From contig JAJOLK010000003.1 of the NCBI GenBank assembly GCA_021173225.1, positions 100,436 to 164,435 on the forward strand: DNA of 64,000 bases. The letters are read 5' to 3'. Below, in pieces: positions 27,228-38,600 of the stretch. Both the position numbers and the translations under genes were made by a program. The number at the start of each line of letters is the position of its first letter. The stretch's first letter is position 1. This DNA comes from Phycisphaerales bacterium PN19_bin_20 (GTDB taxonomy: Bacteria > Planctomycetota > Phycisphaerae > Phycisphaerales > UBA1924). The notes under the pieces were generated by a model that did no database searches, was not told the DNA's origin, and saw only the letters and a list, made by a program, of their open reading frames with translations.

Positions 27228-29351
27228 GTGGGCATCCATCAGGGCGCGTGCGGTCATGTGAGCAGGTCGGCGTGGACGGTACGGTCGGTGAGGTCGGCTC
27301 GGGGCACGGGTGCGTGCTGGGGCACGCTGGCGCTGGTTCTGCTGGCGGGGACGTCCGGCGCGCTTGCGCAGCCGGGGACCAGCACGATCGGCGATATGGA
27401 CAAGTCGGTGATTCGCGAGCCTGAAAAGGCGGTCAAGCCTGTTGAGGTGCCCGCGGCGACGGCTCCGGGCGAGCCGGCGGTACCGGCGTCGGACCGCGCG
27501 CTGTACCCGATCTCGGGCTTTGAGTTCTCGTATGCGCCGCAGTCGCGGGCCCTGAGCAACCTGCCCATGCTGGCCGACGTGCTGGCGGGCGCGGTGGCGC
27601 AGCTGGAGCGGATGCCCGATGGGACGATCACGGGCAAGGGCTTTGGTGGCGAGCCCGTGCCGGCGCGGCTGAGCGAGTTCAGCGCCGCCACGCCGCTGAT
27701 GTTTGACATCAAGGGCCTTGAGGCGGTCAGCCTTGCGGTGCGTGACGAGATGGTTCGTCGCGGCGTGCTGGGCAACGTCACGGGCATTGTGGCCTCTGAC
27801 ATCGGGCCTGACCAGGCGGACCTTCGCGGCGGGCGCACGACCATGCGGTTTGTGACGCTGGTGGCCTCGGTCAGCGAGGTCCGGACGCTGGCGGCGGGTG
27901 ACCGTGTTGTGCCGACCCAGCGTGCGGACGGGACGCTCGACTACTCGGCGCGCATCAACAACCAGAAGCACGCCTGGATCCGCGAGAACGGCCCGGCGAA
28001 GATCGGCGGGTACCTTGACCGCAACGAGCTTGACAACTACGCGCTGTTTCTTGGGCGTCAGCCCGGGCGGCGCGTTGACGTGGGCGTGGGCCCCGGCGCG
28101 GGCGCTGGCGGGCAGCTGACGCTTGACTATCTGGTGGCTGAAAGCAAGCCGTGGCTGGTGCTGTTCCAGCTCTCCAACACGGGCACAAAGCAGACCAACG
28201 AGTGGCGCGAGCGGTTCGGCTTCCAGCAGAACCAGCTGACGGGCAACGATGACGTGCTGAAGATCGACTATCTGACGGCGGGCTTCGAGGACACCAACGC
28301 GATCCTGGGCAGCTACGAGTTCCCGCTCTTTGGCGACTCGCTCGAGCGGCGCCTGCGGATGCGGACCTTCGGCAGCTTCAGCACCTATGAGGCAAGCGAC
28401 GTCGGCGCGGGCGGGCAGCAGTTCAGCGGCGACAACTGGAACCTGGGGGCAGAGCTGATCTGGAACGTCTATCAGAACCAGGACCTGTTCGTTGACGTGA
28501 TCGGCGGCGGGCGCTGGGAGAGCGTCAAGACCGAGAACAAGACGCAGCAGACCGAGGGCGACAGCGACTTCTTCCTGCTCAAGGGCGGCGTCGCGCTCGA
28601 GCGTGGCAACGAGAAGTGGGCTACGCAGCTCATCGCCGACATCACGGCGAACCTGCCGGGCGTGGCGGGCACGGGCGAGCTGGACGAGCTGGTCCCGCTG
28701 GGCCGGTTCAACCCTGACCGCGAGTTCCAGATCGCCTCGGTGCGTGGCAGCCAATCGTTCTTCCTTGAGCCGCTGCTTGCGCCCAGCGCATTCGCGGGCA
28801 AGGGCCTGAAGGCGGGCGAGCAGTGGCAGCCCGGGATGACGCTGGCGCACGAGGTGGTGTTCATGGGCGGGTTCACCACGTCGCTGGGTCAGCGGCTGGT
28901 GCCGAACTTCCAGGAGGTCGTGGGCGGGTTCTTCACGGTGCGCGGGTACCCCGAAAACTACGTCGCGGGCGACCGGGTCTACTCGGGCACGGCTGAGTAC
29001 CGCGTGCACCTGCCGCGGCTGTTCGGGATCGACCCATCGCCGGGCAAGATGCCGGTGTTCGGGACGCCCAACTTCCGCTCCCGTCCGCAGGAGGCGTTCG
29101 GGTCAACCGACTGGGACCTTGTGTTCCGCGGGTTCATCGATGCGGCGCGGGTTGAGAGCCAGGAGCGTTTCGCCTTCGAGCAGAACGCGACGCTGGTGGG
29201 CGCTGGCGTGGGCGTGGAGTGGAGCGTGCTGCGGTACTTCAACCTACGGGTTGATGTCGGCGTGCCGCTCCGGAGCACGAACATCAACAATGAGCGGGTC
29301 GAGGGCGGCTCCGACGCGCGCTTGCACCTGCTGTTGACGCTGTCGTACTGA
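27228..29351 (+). CDS. two-partner secretion outer-membrane translocator TpsB (FhaC/ShlB type)
   Basis: Outer-membrane beta-barrel that exports the adjacent TpsA protein. With the GTG at 27228 the product is 707 residues; a TTG at 27141 and a GTG at 27258 are other possible starts. A signal peptide ends near LVLLAGTSGALAQ. A periplasmic part with POTRA-like segments follows (YPISGFEFSYAP onward; APARLSEFSAATPLMF region). The barrel starts with strands such as LTLDYLVAESKPWLVLFQLSN. The lid-loop signature VRGYPENYVAGD near residues 570-580 is diagnostic, and the chain ends in LLLTLSY with a terminal aromatic, as expected for BAM-assembled barrels. It is somewhat longer than FhaC. It lies between tagF and its likely substrate gene. 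Confidence 0.85.
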   Translation: MGIHQGACGHVSRSAWTVRSVRSARGTGACWGTLALVLLAGTSGALAQPGTSTIGDMDKSVIREPEKAVKPVEVPAATAPGEPAVPASDRALYPISGFEFSYAPQSRALSNLPMLADVLAGAVAQLERMPDGTITGKGFGGEPVPARLSEFSAATPLMFDIKGLEAVSLAVRDEMVRRGVLGNVTGIVASDIGPDQADLRGGRTTMRFVTLVASVSEVRTLAAGDRVVPTQRADGTLDYSARINNQKHAWIRENGPAKIGGYLDRNELDNYALFLGRQPGRRVDVGVGPGAGAGGQLTLDYLVAESKPWLVLFQLSNTGTKQTNEWRERFGFQQNQLTGNDDVLKIDYLTAGFEDTNAILGSYEFPLFGDSLERRLRMRTFGSFSTYEASDVGAGGQQFSGDNWNLGAELIWNVYQNQDLFVDVIGGGRWESVKTENKTQQTEGDSDFFLLKGGVALERGNEKWATQLIADITANLPGVAGTGELDELVPLGRFNPDREFQIASVRGSQSFFLEPLLAPSAFAGKGLKAGEQWQPGMTLAHEVVFMGGFTTSLGQRLVPNFQEVVGGFFTVRGYPENYVAGDRVYSGTAEYRVHLPRLFGIDPSPGKMPVFGTPNFRSRPQEAFGSTDWDLVFRGFIDAARVESQERFAFEQNATLVGAGVGVEWSVLRYFNLRVDVGVPLRSTNINNERVEGGSDARLHLLLTLSY

Positions 29352-29365
29352 GCCGGTGCCGAAGG

Positions 29366-29422
29366 TTGGTGCCCGCGTTTGGTTGGCCGTGTTTGGTTGG
29401 CGGTTGTGCCAGCGGGCACCAA
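29366..29422 (+). repeat. perfect 11-bp inverted repeat between tpsB and tpsA
   Basis: Arms TTGGTGCCCGC (29366-29376) and GCGGGCACCAA (29412-29422) are exact reverse complements. No T-run follows, so it is not a standard Rho-independent terminator. Confidence 0.85.
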
Positions 29423-29558
29423 ACAGCGGGCCAACGTGGCCTGAGATGGACCCGGGCGGCGACCCGGAACGGATGGACCTCAGGTCACTTCGGTCAGGGC
29501 GGTTCGATGGATCGGTCTTGATCACGCTTGGGTGACGTTTGGACAGGGTTGGACAGGA

Positions 29559-29622
29559 AATTGGTTTTCGGTATTTGGTGGTTGGTAGTTGGTGGTTGGT
29601 CTTTGGTGGTTGATGGTTTGGA
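29559..29622 (+). repeat. GGTTGGT-rich tract upstream of tpsA
   Basis: Repeated GG doublets separated by T, TT or short T-rich spacers (GGTGGTTGGTAGTTGGTGG and similar). Such strings can form two-tier G-quadruplexes on the coding strand or simply reflect slippage. It lies in the tpsA leader. Confidence 0.7.
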
Positions 29623-29687
29623 ACGAAATCCAGCGGCGTATGGCCTGGCACTCAGGCGCGCCGCGCTAGTTACGGAAGGCATCAGCA

Positions 29688-32600
29688 ATGAGCAATCGCA
29701 CGAACACCGGCAAGGCCCGCAGCACCCGCGTCCTGAGCACTGGGGCCCGCCGCGGGACGACCGGTCGCGTGGTCGGCGGTGGTCAGTTGATCGCTCGTGG
29801 TCTGTTGCTTGCGGTGCTGGCCGGGTCGGTGCACTCGACGGCTGTTGCTCAGACGCCCACGGGCCCGCAGAACCCGCAGGTGGTCTCTGGCAGCGCGCGG
29901 GTCACCCAGAGCGGCTCACGCTGGACGATCGTGACGAGCAACACCGCGATCATCAATTACTCGAGCTTCAACCTCAACGCAGGTCAGGGCGTGCGGTTTA
30001 TCCAGCCCAGCGCGAGCAGCCGCGTGCTCAACCGCATCACCGGCGCTGAGCCGACGCGGATCAACGGTCGCATCGATGCGAACGGGACGGTCTACTTCGT
30101 CAACCGCGCGGGCGTGTTCTTCGGGCCCAACGCGACGATCAACACCGGGCAGTTCTACGCCGCGGCGGGCAGCCTCTCGAACCGCGACTTCCTTGGTCGC
30201 GTTGACCGCTTCACCGACGTGCGTGGCGTGGTTGAAAACCGCGGCAGCATCGTGGCGCAGAACTCGGTGAGCCTGGTTGGCGCGCAGGTCGCCAACTACG
30301 GGACCATCTCGGGCCTTGAGGGCTCGGTGGTGATGGCCGCGGGCGACGAGGTGATCGTGACCCAGCGCGGCGGGCGGCTGAGCGTGCGCGTGACGGGCGA
30401 CAGCACGCCGGGCAATGACACCGATCAGGCCGCCCTGGCCTCGGTCTACAACGCCGGCAACGTCTCGGCACGGCTGGGCATCACGGCGGCGGCGGGTGAC
30501 ATCGCAAGCCTGGCGATCGCCAACACCGGCACCATGCGGGCGCAGACCGTCGAGCTGCAGGGCGGGCGCGGCAACACGCTGGTCTCAGGGACTATCGATG
30601 CCAGCAACGCCCAAGGCCGCGGTGGGCGGGTTGATATCACCGGCGAGCGGATCGCGCTGGTTGGTGCGACCATCAACGCCTCGGGCACCACCGGCGGCGG
30701 GCAGGTCAATATCGGCGGCGAGCTGAATGGCGGCGGCACCTTGCCTCGGGCCCAGAGCACGTACGTCTCGAGCGGCAGCAGCATCAACGCCAGCGCGACT
30801 ATCGGCGGTAATGGCGGGCAGATTGTCATCTGGTCTGACCAGGTAACCGGGTTCTACGGCAGCGCGCGGGCAGATGGCGCGGGCACCGGCGGTAACGGCG
30901 GGTTGATCGAGACCTCCAGCGCCGGAAGCTTCAACGTTTCCGGGTCCAACATCAGCGCGCAGGCGGGCGTTGGCGGCAGCGCGGGGCTGTGGCTGATCGA
31001 CCCGTTCGATGTCGAAATCATCGCGGGCGCGACCAACAACGGCGCGTTCGCCCTGGGCGTCTTTACGCCCAGCGCGACCCCGAGCCAGGTCTCGGCGGTG
31101 GACATCGTCGCGGCGCTGTTCGGGACTAACGGGGCCAACGGCACAAACGTCCAGATCACCACGACGGGTGTGGGGTTTGAGGCGGGCAACATCACAATCA
31201 ACGCGGCGATCAACGCGACGAACTCGGTGGCGCGGACGCTGACCTTCACCGCGCTGGGCGGGATCATCCAGAATGCCGCGGTCACCGCGACTGTCGGCAG
31301 CCTGAACTTGGTCTATGACGCGGCGGGCGCGACGGTCATCGGCGCGAACACCACGACCCTCGGCGGCTCGGTGACGGTCAACGGGACGGACTTCAACCTC
31401 GACTCCGGGCAGACCATCGTCACCGGCGGCGGGGCCGTGAACCTCACCGGGACCGGCGCCGTGAACATCAACGGCACGCTAAACATGCAGGGCTCGGCCG
31501 CGGGCATCGCGGGCGGGGCTCTCACCGCATCGGGGTCCATCTTCATCGTTGGCGGGACGGGCAGCGTCGACACCAGCGGTAACGGGAACGCCAACGGCGG
31601 GGTCATCACACTTACCACGGCCGGGCAGGTCATCCTTAACGGGACCGTGACGACCAACGGCAACGTTGTGGGAAGCAGCATCTCTGCGGCTCCGGCCTTC
31701 AGCGCGCTCAACGCCTCCGACTTCGGGATCGGCGCGGCCGGCGGGCTGACGGTCGGCACTGGGACCCGTAGCGGCAACGTCTCGATCTCCACCACCGGGA
31801 ACATCACCATCGCCGGGCCTCTGACGGGCAACACCATCGGGGGCGTCGGCAGCGTCTTCCGCCTGCGTAGCACCGGCGGCGACATCGCGCAGAACACCAA
31901 CGGGATCATCGTGGGTGGCACGCTTGTGGCCCTGGCACCAGCCGGCAGCGTCTTGCTGGGCTCGTTGAACAACAACTTGCAGACCGCTACGGACACCACG
32001 GGCGTCGCGGGCTTGCTGGGCGGCTTGGCCAGCGGCAACTTCGAGTTCAGCAACGGCGGCTCGCTGGGCCTCAACCCCATTGGCGCCCAGGGCAGCTTCG
32101 GCGTGGTCAGCGGGATCGCCAGCACAACGGGCGACGTCTCGATCGCCACGCGCAACACCAACAGCATCTTCCAGCTCTCGGGCAGCGGGGCCAACCAGGC
32201 GGGGATTACCGCGACCAACGGCGTGGTCACGCTCAGCGTGGTCGGGACCGGAAGCCTGGCGGTTGAGCAGGGCGCGCTGGCACCCATCACCGCCATCGAG
32301 CTGGTGCTGAACCTTGTCAACCCGGGTGGCGGGCTGGTGGGCGGGCAATTCCTGCTTAACGGGACGGACAACCGCATCGCGCTGCTGACGGCAAACCTCG
32401 GGGGCGCGACCGCCGCGCTGACCAACATCCGCCTGCTGAACCACAGCACCGGCGCCGGCTTGGCCGACTGGGAACTGGGCAATGTTGCGCTGCCCACCGG
32501 CGCGGCGACCAACTTCCTGCGCGTTTCGACGGCCCGGGCGGTCACGCAGGACGCGGGCACGAGCATTCAAGCCAACGGGCTTCTGCTGGCGGGCACGGGC

Positions 32601-35600
32601 TCGTACCTGCTGATCAATACCGGCAACACCGTGACGACCCTGGCGGCGGGCACCTCCGGTAACGCCGCGGCCTCGCCCTCGGCGATTGACTATCGCGATG
32701 ACACGGACCTGACCGTCGGCACCGTTGACGGGGTGAGCGGGATCACTACCAACGCCGGCAGCGTCACGCTGCTGCTTGATGCCGGCGCACTGGTGATCGA
32801 ACAGGCCATCAACCTGGGCGCTACCGGCGGCACGCTGCGGATCGACGCCGACGGCGTGAGCCAGAGCGGCGCGGGCATCATCACCGCCAACGCCCTGGGC
32901 GTCACCAACGGCACCGGCGTCGTCACGCTGAGTCTCGGCAACGACGTGAACACCGTGGCGATCGGCCAGACGGCGGCGGCTGACGTTGCCTTCACGGGCA
33001 CGGGCGGATACGACATCGGCACCGTCGCGGGCACGAGTGTGTGGAACGGCAACGCCGCGCTGGACGGGATCACCACCGCCGGCTCGCTGGTCACGCTGTC
33101 GGCCCTGAGCGGGACGGTCACGCAGAGCTTTGCGATCAACGTCGACGGGCTTGAGCTGCTGGGCGCGGGCAACTTCAACCTCGGCACGCAGAACAACAAC
33201 GTCACGACGGTGGCGGCGGACCTGACCGGTGCCGCCAGCTTCATGCGGTTCCGTGATGACAACGGCTTCTCGGTGGGCACCGCCGGTGCCACCAGCGGCA
33301 TCACCACCGGCGATGCCGGCGGCAACGTCTGCAGCTTGTTCCTTAGCGGCAGCAACATCACGCAGACCGAGGCGATCACCACCAACTGGCTCTGCGTGCT
33401 GGCGACCGACGGCGTGGATCTGACCAACGCGGGCAACAACATCAACTTCCTCGAGGGCTCGGTCTCGAACCTCGCCGGGACCTTTGAGTTCCGCAACAGC
33501 GGCGCGCTGACCATCGGCCGCACCGGCGAGAATGACGGGGTTGCGACCAACGACGGCGACATCGCGATCCAGACCGGCGGGCTGCTGACCATCGCCGAGC
33601 GCCTGAGCGCGGGTGCCGCGGGCATCACCATCACCAGCAGCAACGGCGCGACTCAGAGCGGGACGGGCATCATCACCGCCAGCACGCTTCTGCTCGGTGG
33701 CGCTGGCACGTTCAACCTGCTGACGCTCAACAACGATGTGGACACCTTCGCGGGCGTCTCGACCGGCGGGACGCGCGCGATCCTCTTCCGCGATGACGAC
33801 GGGTTCGCCATCGGCAGCGGAACGGTGCTCGGCGTGACGCGCGAGGGGCTCGATGTCGGCACCGGCGGCTTGGTCGTGCTTGAGAGCGACGGCGCCGTGA
33901 CCCAGGGCGCGGCGGGCAACCAGGCGGTCGTCACCGGCGGGCTCGCGCTACAAGGTGACGGCGAGTTCACCCTCGACAACACTCTGAACGACGCCGAGAC
34001 CCTCGCGGCCAACACCGGCGGGCAGATTACTTACTTCGACCTCAACTCGTTGACGGTCGGGACAGTTGACCGCGACCCGACGGTGGGCACGAGCAACTTG
34101 GTGGGCATCACTACCACCGGCGACAACGTCACGCTGCGGGTCAATGTCGGCGGCGCGGCCGCGCAGCGTCTGGCGATCACCCAGGCGATCGACCTGGGTG
34201 CCACGGGCGGGACGCTGACGCTGCTGGCCGTCACCGGGCCGGGTGCTGAGATCGGTGGCGCGGCGAGCGGATCGGCGGCGGACGCGGCGATCACCGCCAA
34301 CGCGCTGGTGGTGCATAGCGCCGGGCAGGACGTACTGCTAAACCGGGCGACGGCGGGCGTACCGATCAACGACATCAACGCCGTGGAGGGCGTGGTCAAC
34401 AGCACAGGTCGGTTCAACTTCTCGACGCAGGGCGACTTGAACATCGGCGGGCTTGACCCCGGGGTCTTGGGCGTGGGCACCGACAACAGCATCATCCGCC
34501 TGCAGGCGACGGGGCGGATCACGCTGCTTGAGCGGGTCAACGCGGGCATCAACGCCGGGGCCATCAACACCGCGAGCGTCAACAACGTTGACCTTCAGGC
34601 CGGCAACGGGGTCGTCCAGCCCAACACGGGCACGGGCGTGATCACGGCCGACGTGCTGACGCTGGCGGGGACCGGGGCCTTCCTGTTGAACACGCAGAAC
34701 AACCGCGTGCTGACGCTGCAGGCCCCGACGATGAGCGGCGGGGCGCAGTCGATCCGCCTGCGGGCGCTGGACACGCTGGTCAGCCTCGGGCTTATCGGCG
34801 ACCCGAACCTGGCCCGCTCGCTGGGGGTGCTGGAAATCCAGACCAACCAGAGCGTCGTGCAGCTCAGTGGCACACGCCTGCGGCTAGACACGCTGGTGCT
34901 CAGCGGGAACGGCAGCTTTACGCTGCTTGAGCCCGGCCTTGCGATCTTCGGGAACAACGACATCGCCACGCTGGTGGCCGACCTGGGCGGCGGAGCCAGC
35001 AGCATCGTGATCAGCGACAGCAACGGGTTCGACATCGGCTCCGGCCAAGTCACGCGCCTGTTCAACCCCGACGACAGCGTGCACACTGACGGGACGCTGG
35101 ACAACTTTGGCGGCGTGCGCCTGGCGCAGTACGACGCGGTCAACCCCGGCTTGGCCCCGCGCCTGGTGCCCGGCGCCGACAACGACCTGGTCATCATCGG
35201 CGGCAATGGGACCAACGGCGTCACGCAGTCGGCCCCGATCATCGCTGACGGGCTTGGCCTCGCGGGCGACGGGCCCTTTGTGCTGACCGACGCGGGCAAC
35301 CTGATCAACCAGCTCGCCTCGCTCGACGCCGGTGCCATCACACTTGTCAACGGTCAGTCGCTGATTATCGGCGCTATCGACGGGGTCAACGTCCCTGTTG
35401 GGCAGCAGTTCGTGGGCATCAACAACGACAACGCCGAGCCGGTGCTGACCCCGGACCTGACGCTGCGGATCACCGCCGGATCGCTGCGGATCAACGACCC
35501 AATCAACCTGGGCGGCACGCGCCCGACCAACCGCTTCGGTACGTTCCGCGCGACGGTCGTCGCCAGCGTTACCGCCGGCGGGGTCAGCCAGGCGAGCACT

Positions 35601-38600
35601 GGCGTGATCACCGCGGCGGGCCTTGGTGTCATCAACGACGAAGTTCCGCGGCCCAGCGGAGCGCGCGAGGGCATCCAGCTCTTTGACGCCGACAACCGCG
35701 TCAACACCGTCGCGCTGCGGAACATCGGCACCGGACCGGGCACACAACTGAGCTTCAACGGCGTGGGCACCGCGCCCAACAGCACCAGCTACACCATCGG
35801 GACCATCACCGGCGCGGCCGAGTTTGACGCCGACACCGGCACCGCCGGCGACCAGGACCTGGTCGGGATCAGCAGCGGCGACGACGCCAACGGCGAGCAG
35901 CCGGTGGAACTGCTGCAGCTTGGCAGCAGCAACGGCGTCTCGGCCCAGACCGCGGCGCTCAACGTCACCGCTCTGGCACTGCTGGGCAGCGGCGGGCACA
36001 ACCTTGGCACGCAGAACAACGCCATCGGGACCGTCGCGGCCAGCATGACCGACGCCGGGGCCGGCAACGTCGTACGCATTCGTGACGACGGCGGGCTGGT
36101 CATCGGGACAGTCGCGACGATCATCAACTCAGCCGCCGGGACGATCTCGGGGCTGGACCTGGGCCTGCAGACCGGCGACATTGTCGCCATCAGCTCTGAC
36201 GGTGCGGTCACGCAGGCCGGCGCGGGCGACAACATCATCGCCACCAACCTGATCTTGCGCGGGGCCGGGCAGTATGAGCTGAACAACATCGGCAACGACG
36301 TTGACGTGCTGGCCGCGTCCCTGACGGGTGCGACGGCGACGGCGAGCTTCGCCGACGATGACGGCTTCGAGATCGGTGCCGTCACCGACAGCGGGGGCAG
36401 TGTCATCGGGATCAACATCAACAACGGCGCGGCTGACGCCAACGACCTGCGTCTGCGCAGCAACGGGGCCGTCACCCAGACCGAGGCCATCGTCGCCGAC
36501 GGGCTGTTCCTTGAGCGCGTCGGAATCACCGGTAGCTTTACGCTGACCGACGAGGACAACAACATCGAAGAGCTGGCGGCCCTGAACGCCGGCGACATCA
36601 TCCTGGTCAACAACGACAACATCGTGATCGGGACCGTCGGTGCCAGCAACGGGATCGACAACAGCGCCAACGGCGGGAGCCTGACGCTGCGGACCCTGGC
36701 CGGCGGGGTTGCGATCAACCAGGCCGTGAACCTGGGCACAGCGACGCTGACGCGCGGGACGCTCCGCATCACGTCCGTAGGCTCGAGCACCAACAGCGGC
36801 GTATCGCAGAACGCCACGGGCGTGATCACCGCCGCGCGCATCGGGGTGATCAACAACGAGACGGCCCGTGCTGGCGCGGCCCGCGTGGGCATCGTGCTCA
36901 ACGCCGCCGACAACGTCGCGGACGTCATCGCCCTCCGCAACATCGCGACCGGTGCCAGCAGCCAGATGGCCTATCGCGGCATCGGCACCGGCGCGAACAC
37001 CACCAGCTACACCATCGGCACCGTGACCGGTGCGGCAGAGTTTGACGCCGACGGCGATACCGCCGGCAATCAGGATCTCATCGGCCTGGGCCAGCGCCAG
37101 ACGCCCGCGGGCGTTGACGAGGGCATCCGCCTGCTGTCCTTGACCAGCAACGACGGCCGCGCGGCCCAAGACGTTGCGTTCGAAGCCGCGCTGCTGGCTC
37201 TCCGCGGCAACGGCGGGTTCATCTTCGACACGCAGAACAACATCATCGGTACTCTCGCCGGGGCCCTGACTGACAACGGAGCGGGCAACGTCGTCCGCAT
37301 CCGTGACGACGCCAACATCGCCCTTGGCACCGCCGACACGCTCAACGGCGTAAACCTTGGCCAGCAAGTCGGCGACCTGCTGGTGCTGCAGTCCAACGGC
37401 GACATCACCCAGGCCGCCAACGCCCCGATCAACGCCACCGGCCTGGCCCTGCGCGGCACGGGCGGGAACCGCAACCTGCGGACGAGCACGTCCAACAATG
37501 TGCAGAACCTCGCAAGCACCGGGTCGGTTGACTTCCAGTACCTTGACACCGATAGCTTTAGCGTCAACGACGTTGACGGCATCGCGGGCATCGCCGCCAC
37601 CGGCCTGATTGACCTGGACGCCGGCGGGGGCAGCAACAACACCATCACCATCGCGCGCGACGTGGTGACGACCGTGACGGCGGGCTCGGCCGTCGGGGGC
37701 CCGCTGGGCGTCCGCGGCGTGATCCTGCGCGACCGGGCCCTGATCAGCGGCCCACGCACGATCGACGCCGGTGCGGGCATCATCCGCCTGATGAACGGCG
37801 CCGATGCCGCCGGCGGCGGTGGAAGCCTGATCCTCAGCAGCGCCTGGCCCGTCCGTGGGCTCGCGACCAACAACCCCATCGACGCCGACGCGCAGTCGTC
37901 CACGCCCCCCACGGCCCCGCCTGACGTCCCGGCCATCGGCGTCGCCGGCAGCATCGGTGCTGTCACGCCGCTCGACAGCCTGCAGCTCGGGACCAACTTG
38001 GTCTTGGGCCCGGGCAACCCCAACGCCTCGACCATCGTCTTTGCCAACGTCTGGGGTGCGGTCAACAGCGCCGGCAACGCCAACCTCTACAACAACAACA
38101 CCGACATCGGCAACCCTCTCCGCGTGGGCAACGGGACCAGCACCGCCAGCAACTTCACTATCGCCACCACCGGCAACCTGACTGTCGGCAACCTGCAGCG
38201 CCTGCTCAGCTTCGGCAACCTCACCATCAACGCCGGCGGCGGGACCGTCCGCCTCGGTGACGTCACGACCGTCGGCAACCTGAGTGTGACCGGCGGCGCG
38301 ATCCAGATCGTCCCGCGCCCGCTGGGCCAGATCATCCGATCCAACCGCCTCAGCGAGAACGAAATCCACCCCGGCGACGTCAGCGGGACCGACATCGTCG
38401 CCAATCGGATCACCTTCAGCACTCAGCCGACGATCGTCTCGGCCAACGGCGTCAACGCGGCCAACGTCGTCCGCGGCAACGTCTTCGGGCTCTTCAACAT
38501 CGGCGGCTCCAGCGTGCCGGGCTTCACCACCGTGCAGGACGGCTTCCGCCTGATCCGCAACCCCGTGACCCTCGCCCAGTTCCGCAACGTCAACTCGGCG

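Larger units (their letters stand above)
29352..29687 (+). other. tpsB-tpsA spacer with stem-loop and GT-rich tract
   Basis: The 336 bases contain no gene I can support. A perfect 11-bp inverted repeat at 29366-29376 and 29412-29422 encloses a 35-base loop carrying two copies of GTTTGGTTGG. Further on, 29559-29622 is a run of GGTTGGT-like units. A GGAAGG sequence lies shortly before the tpsA ATG. The stem-loop could slow or partly stop transcription so that TpsB and TpsA are made in different amounts; that is an inference. Confidence 0.55.

Noticed and set aside
32600-37600. Regular repeats in tpsA as a CRISPR array
   Set aside because: The repeats are long, degenerate, in-frame and encode beta-helix strands; there is no short repeat/unique spacer pattern and no cas gene.
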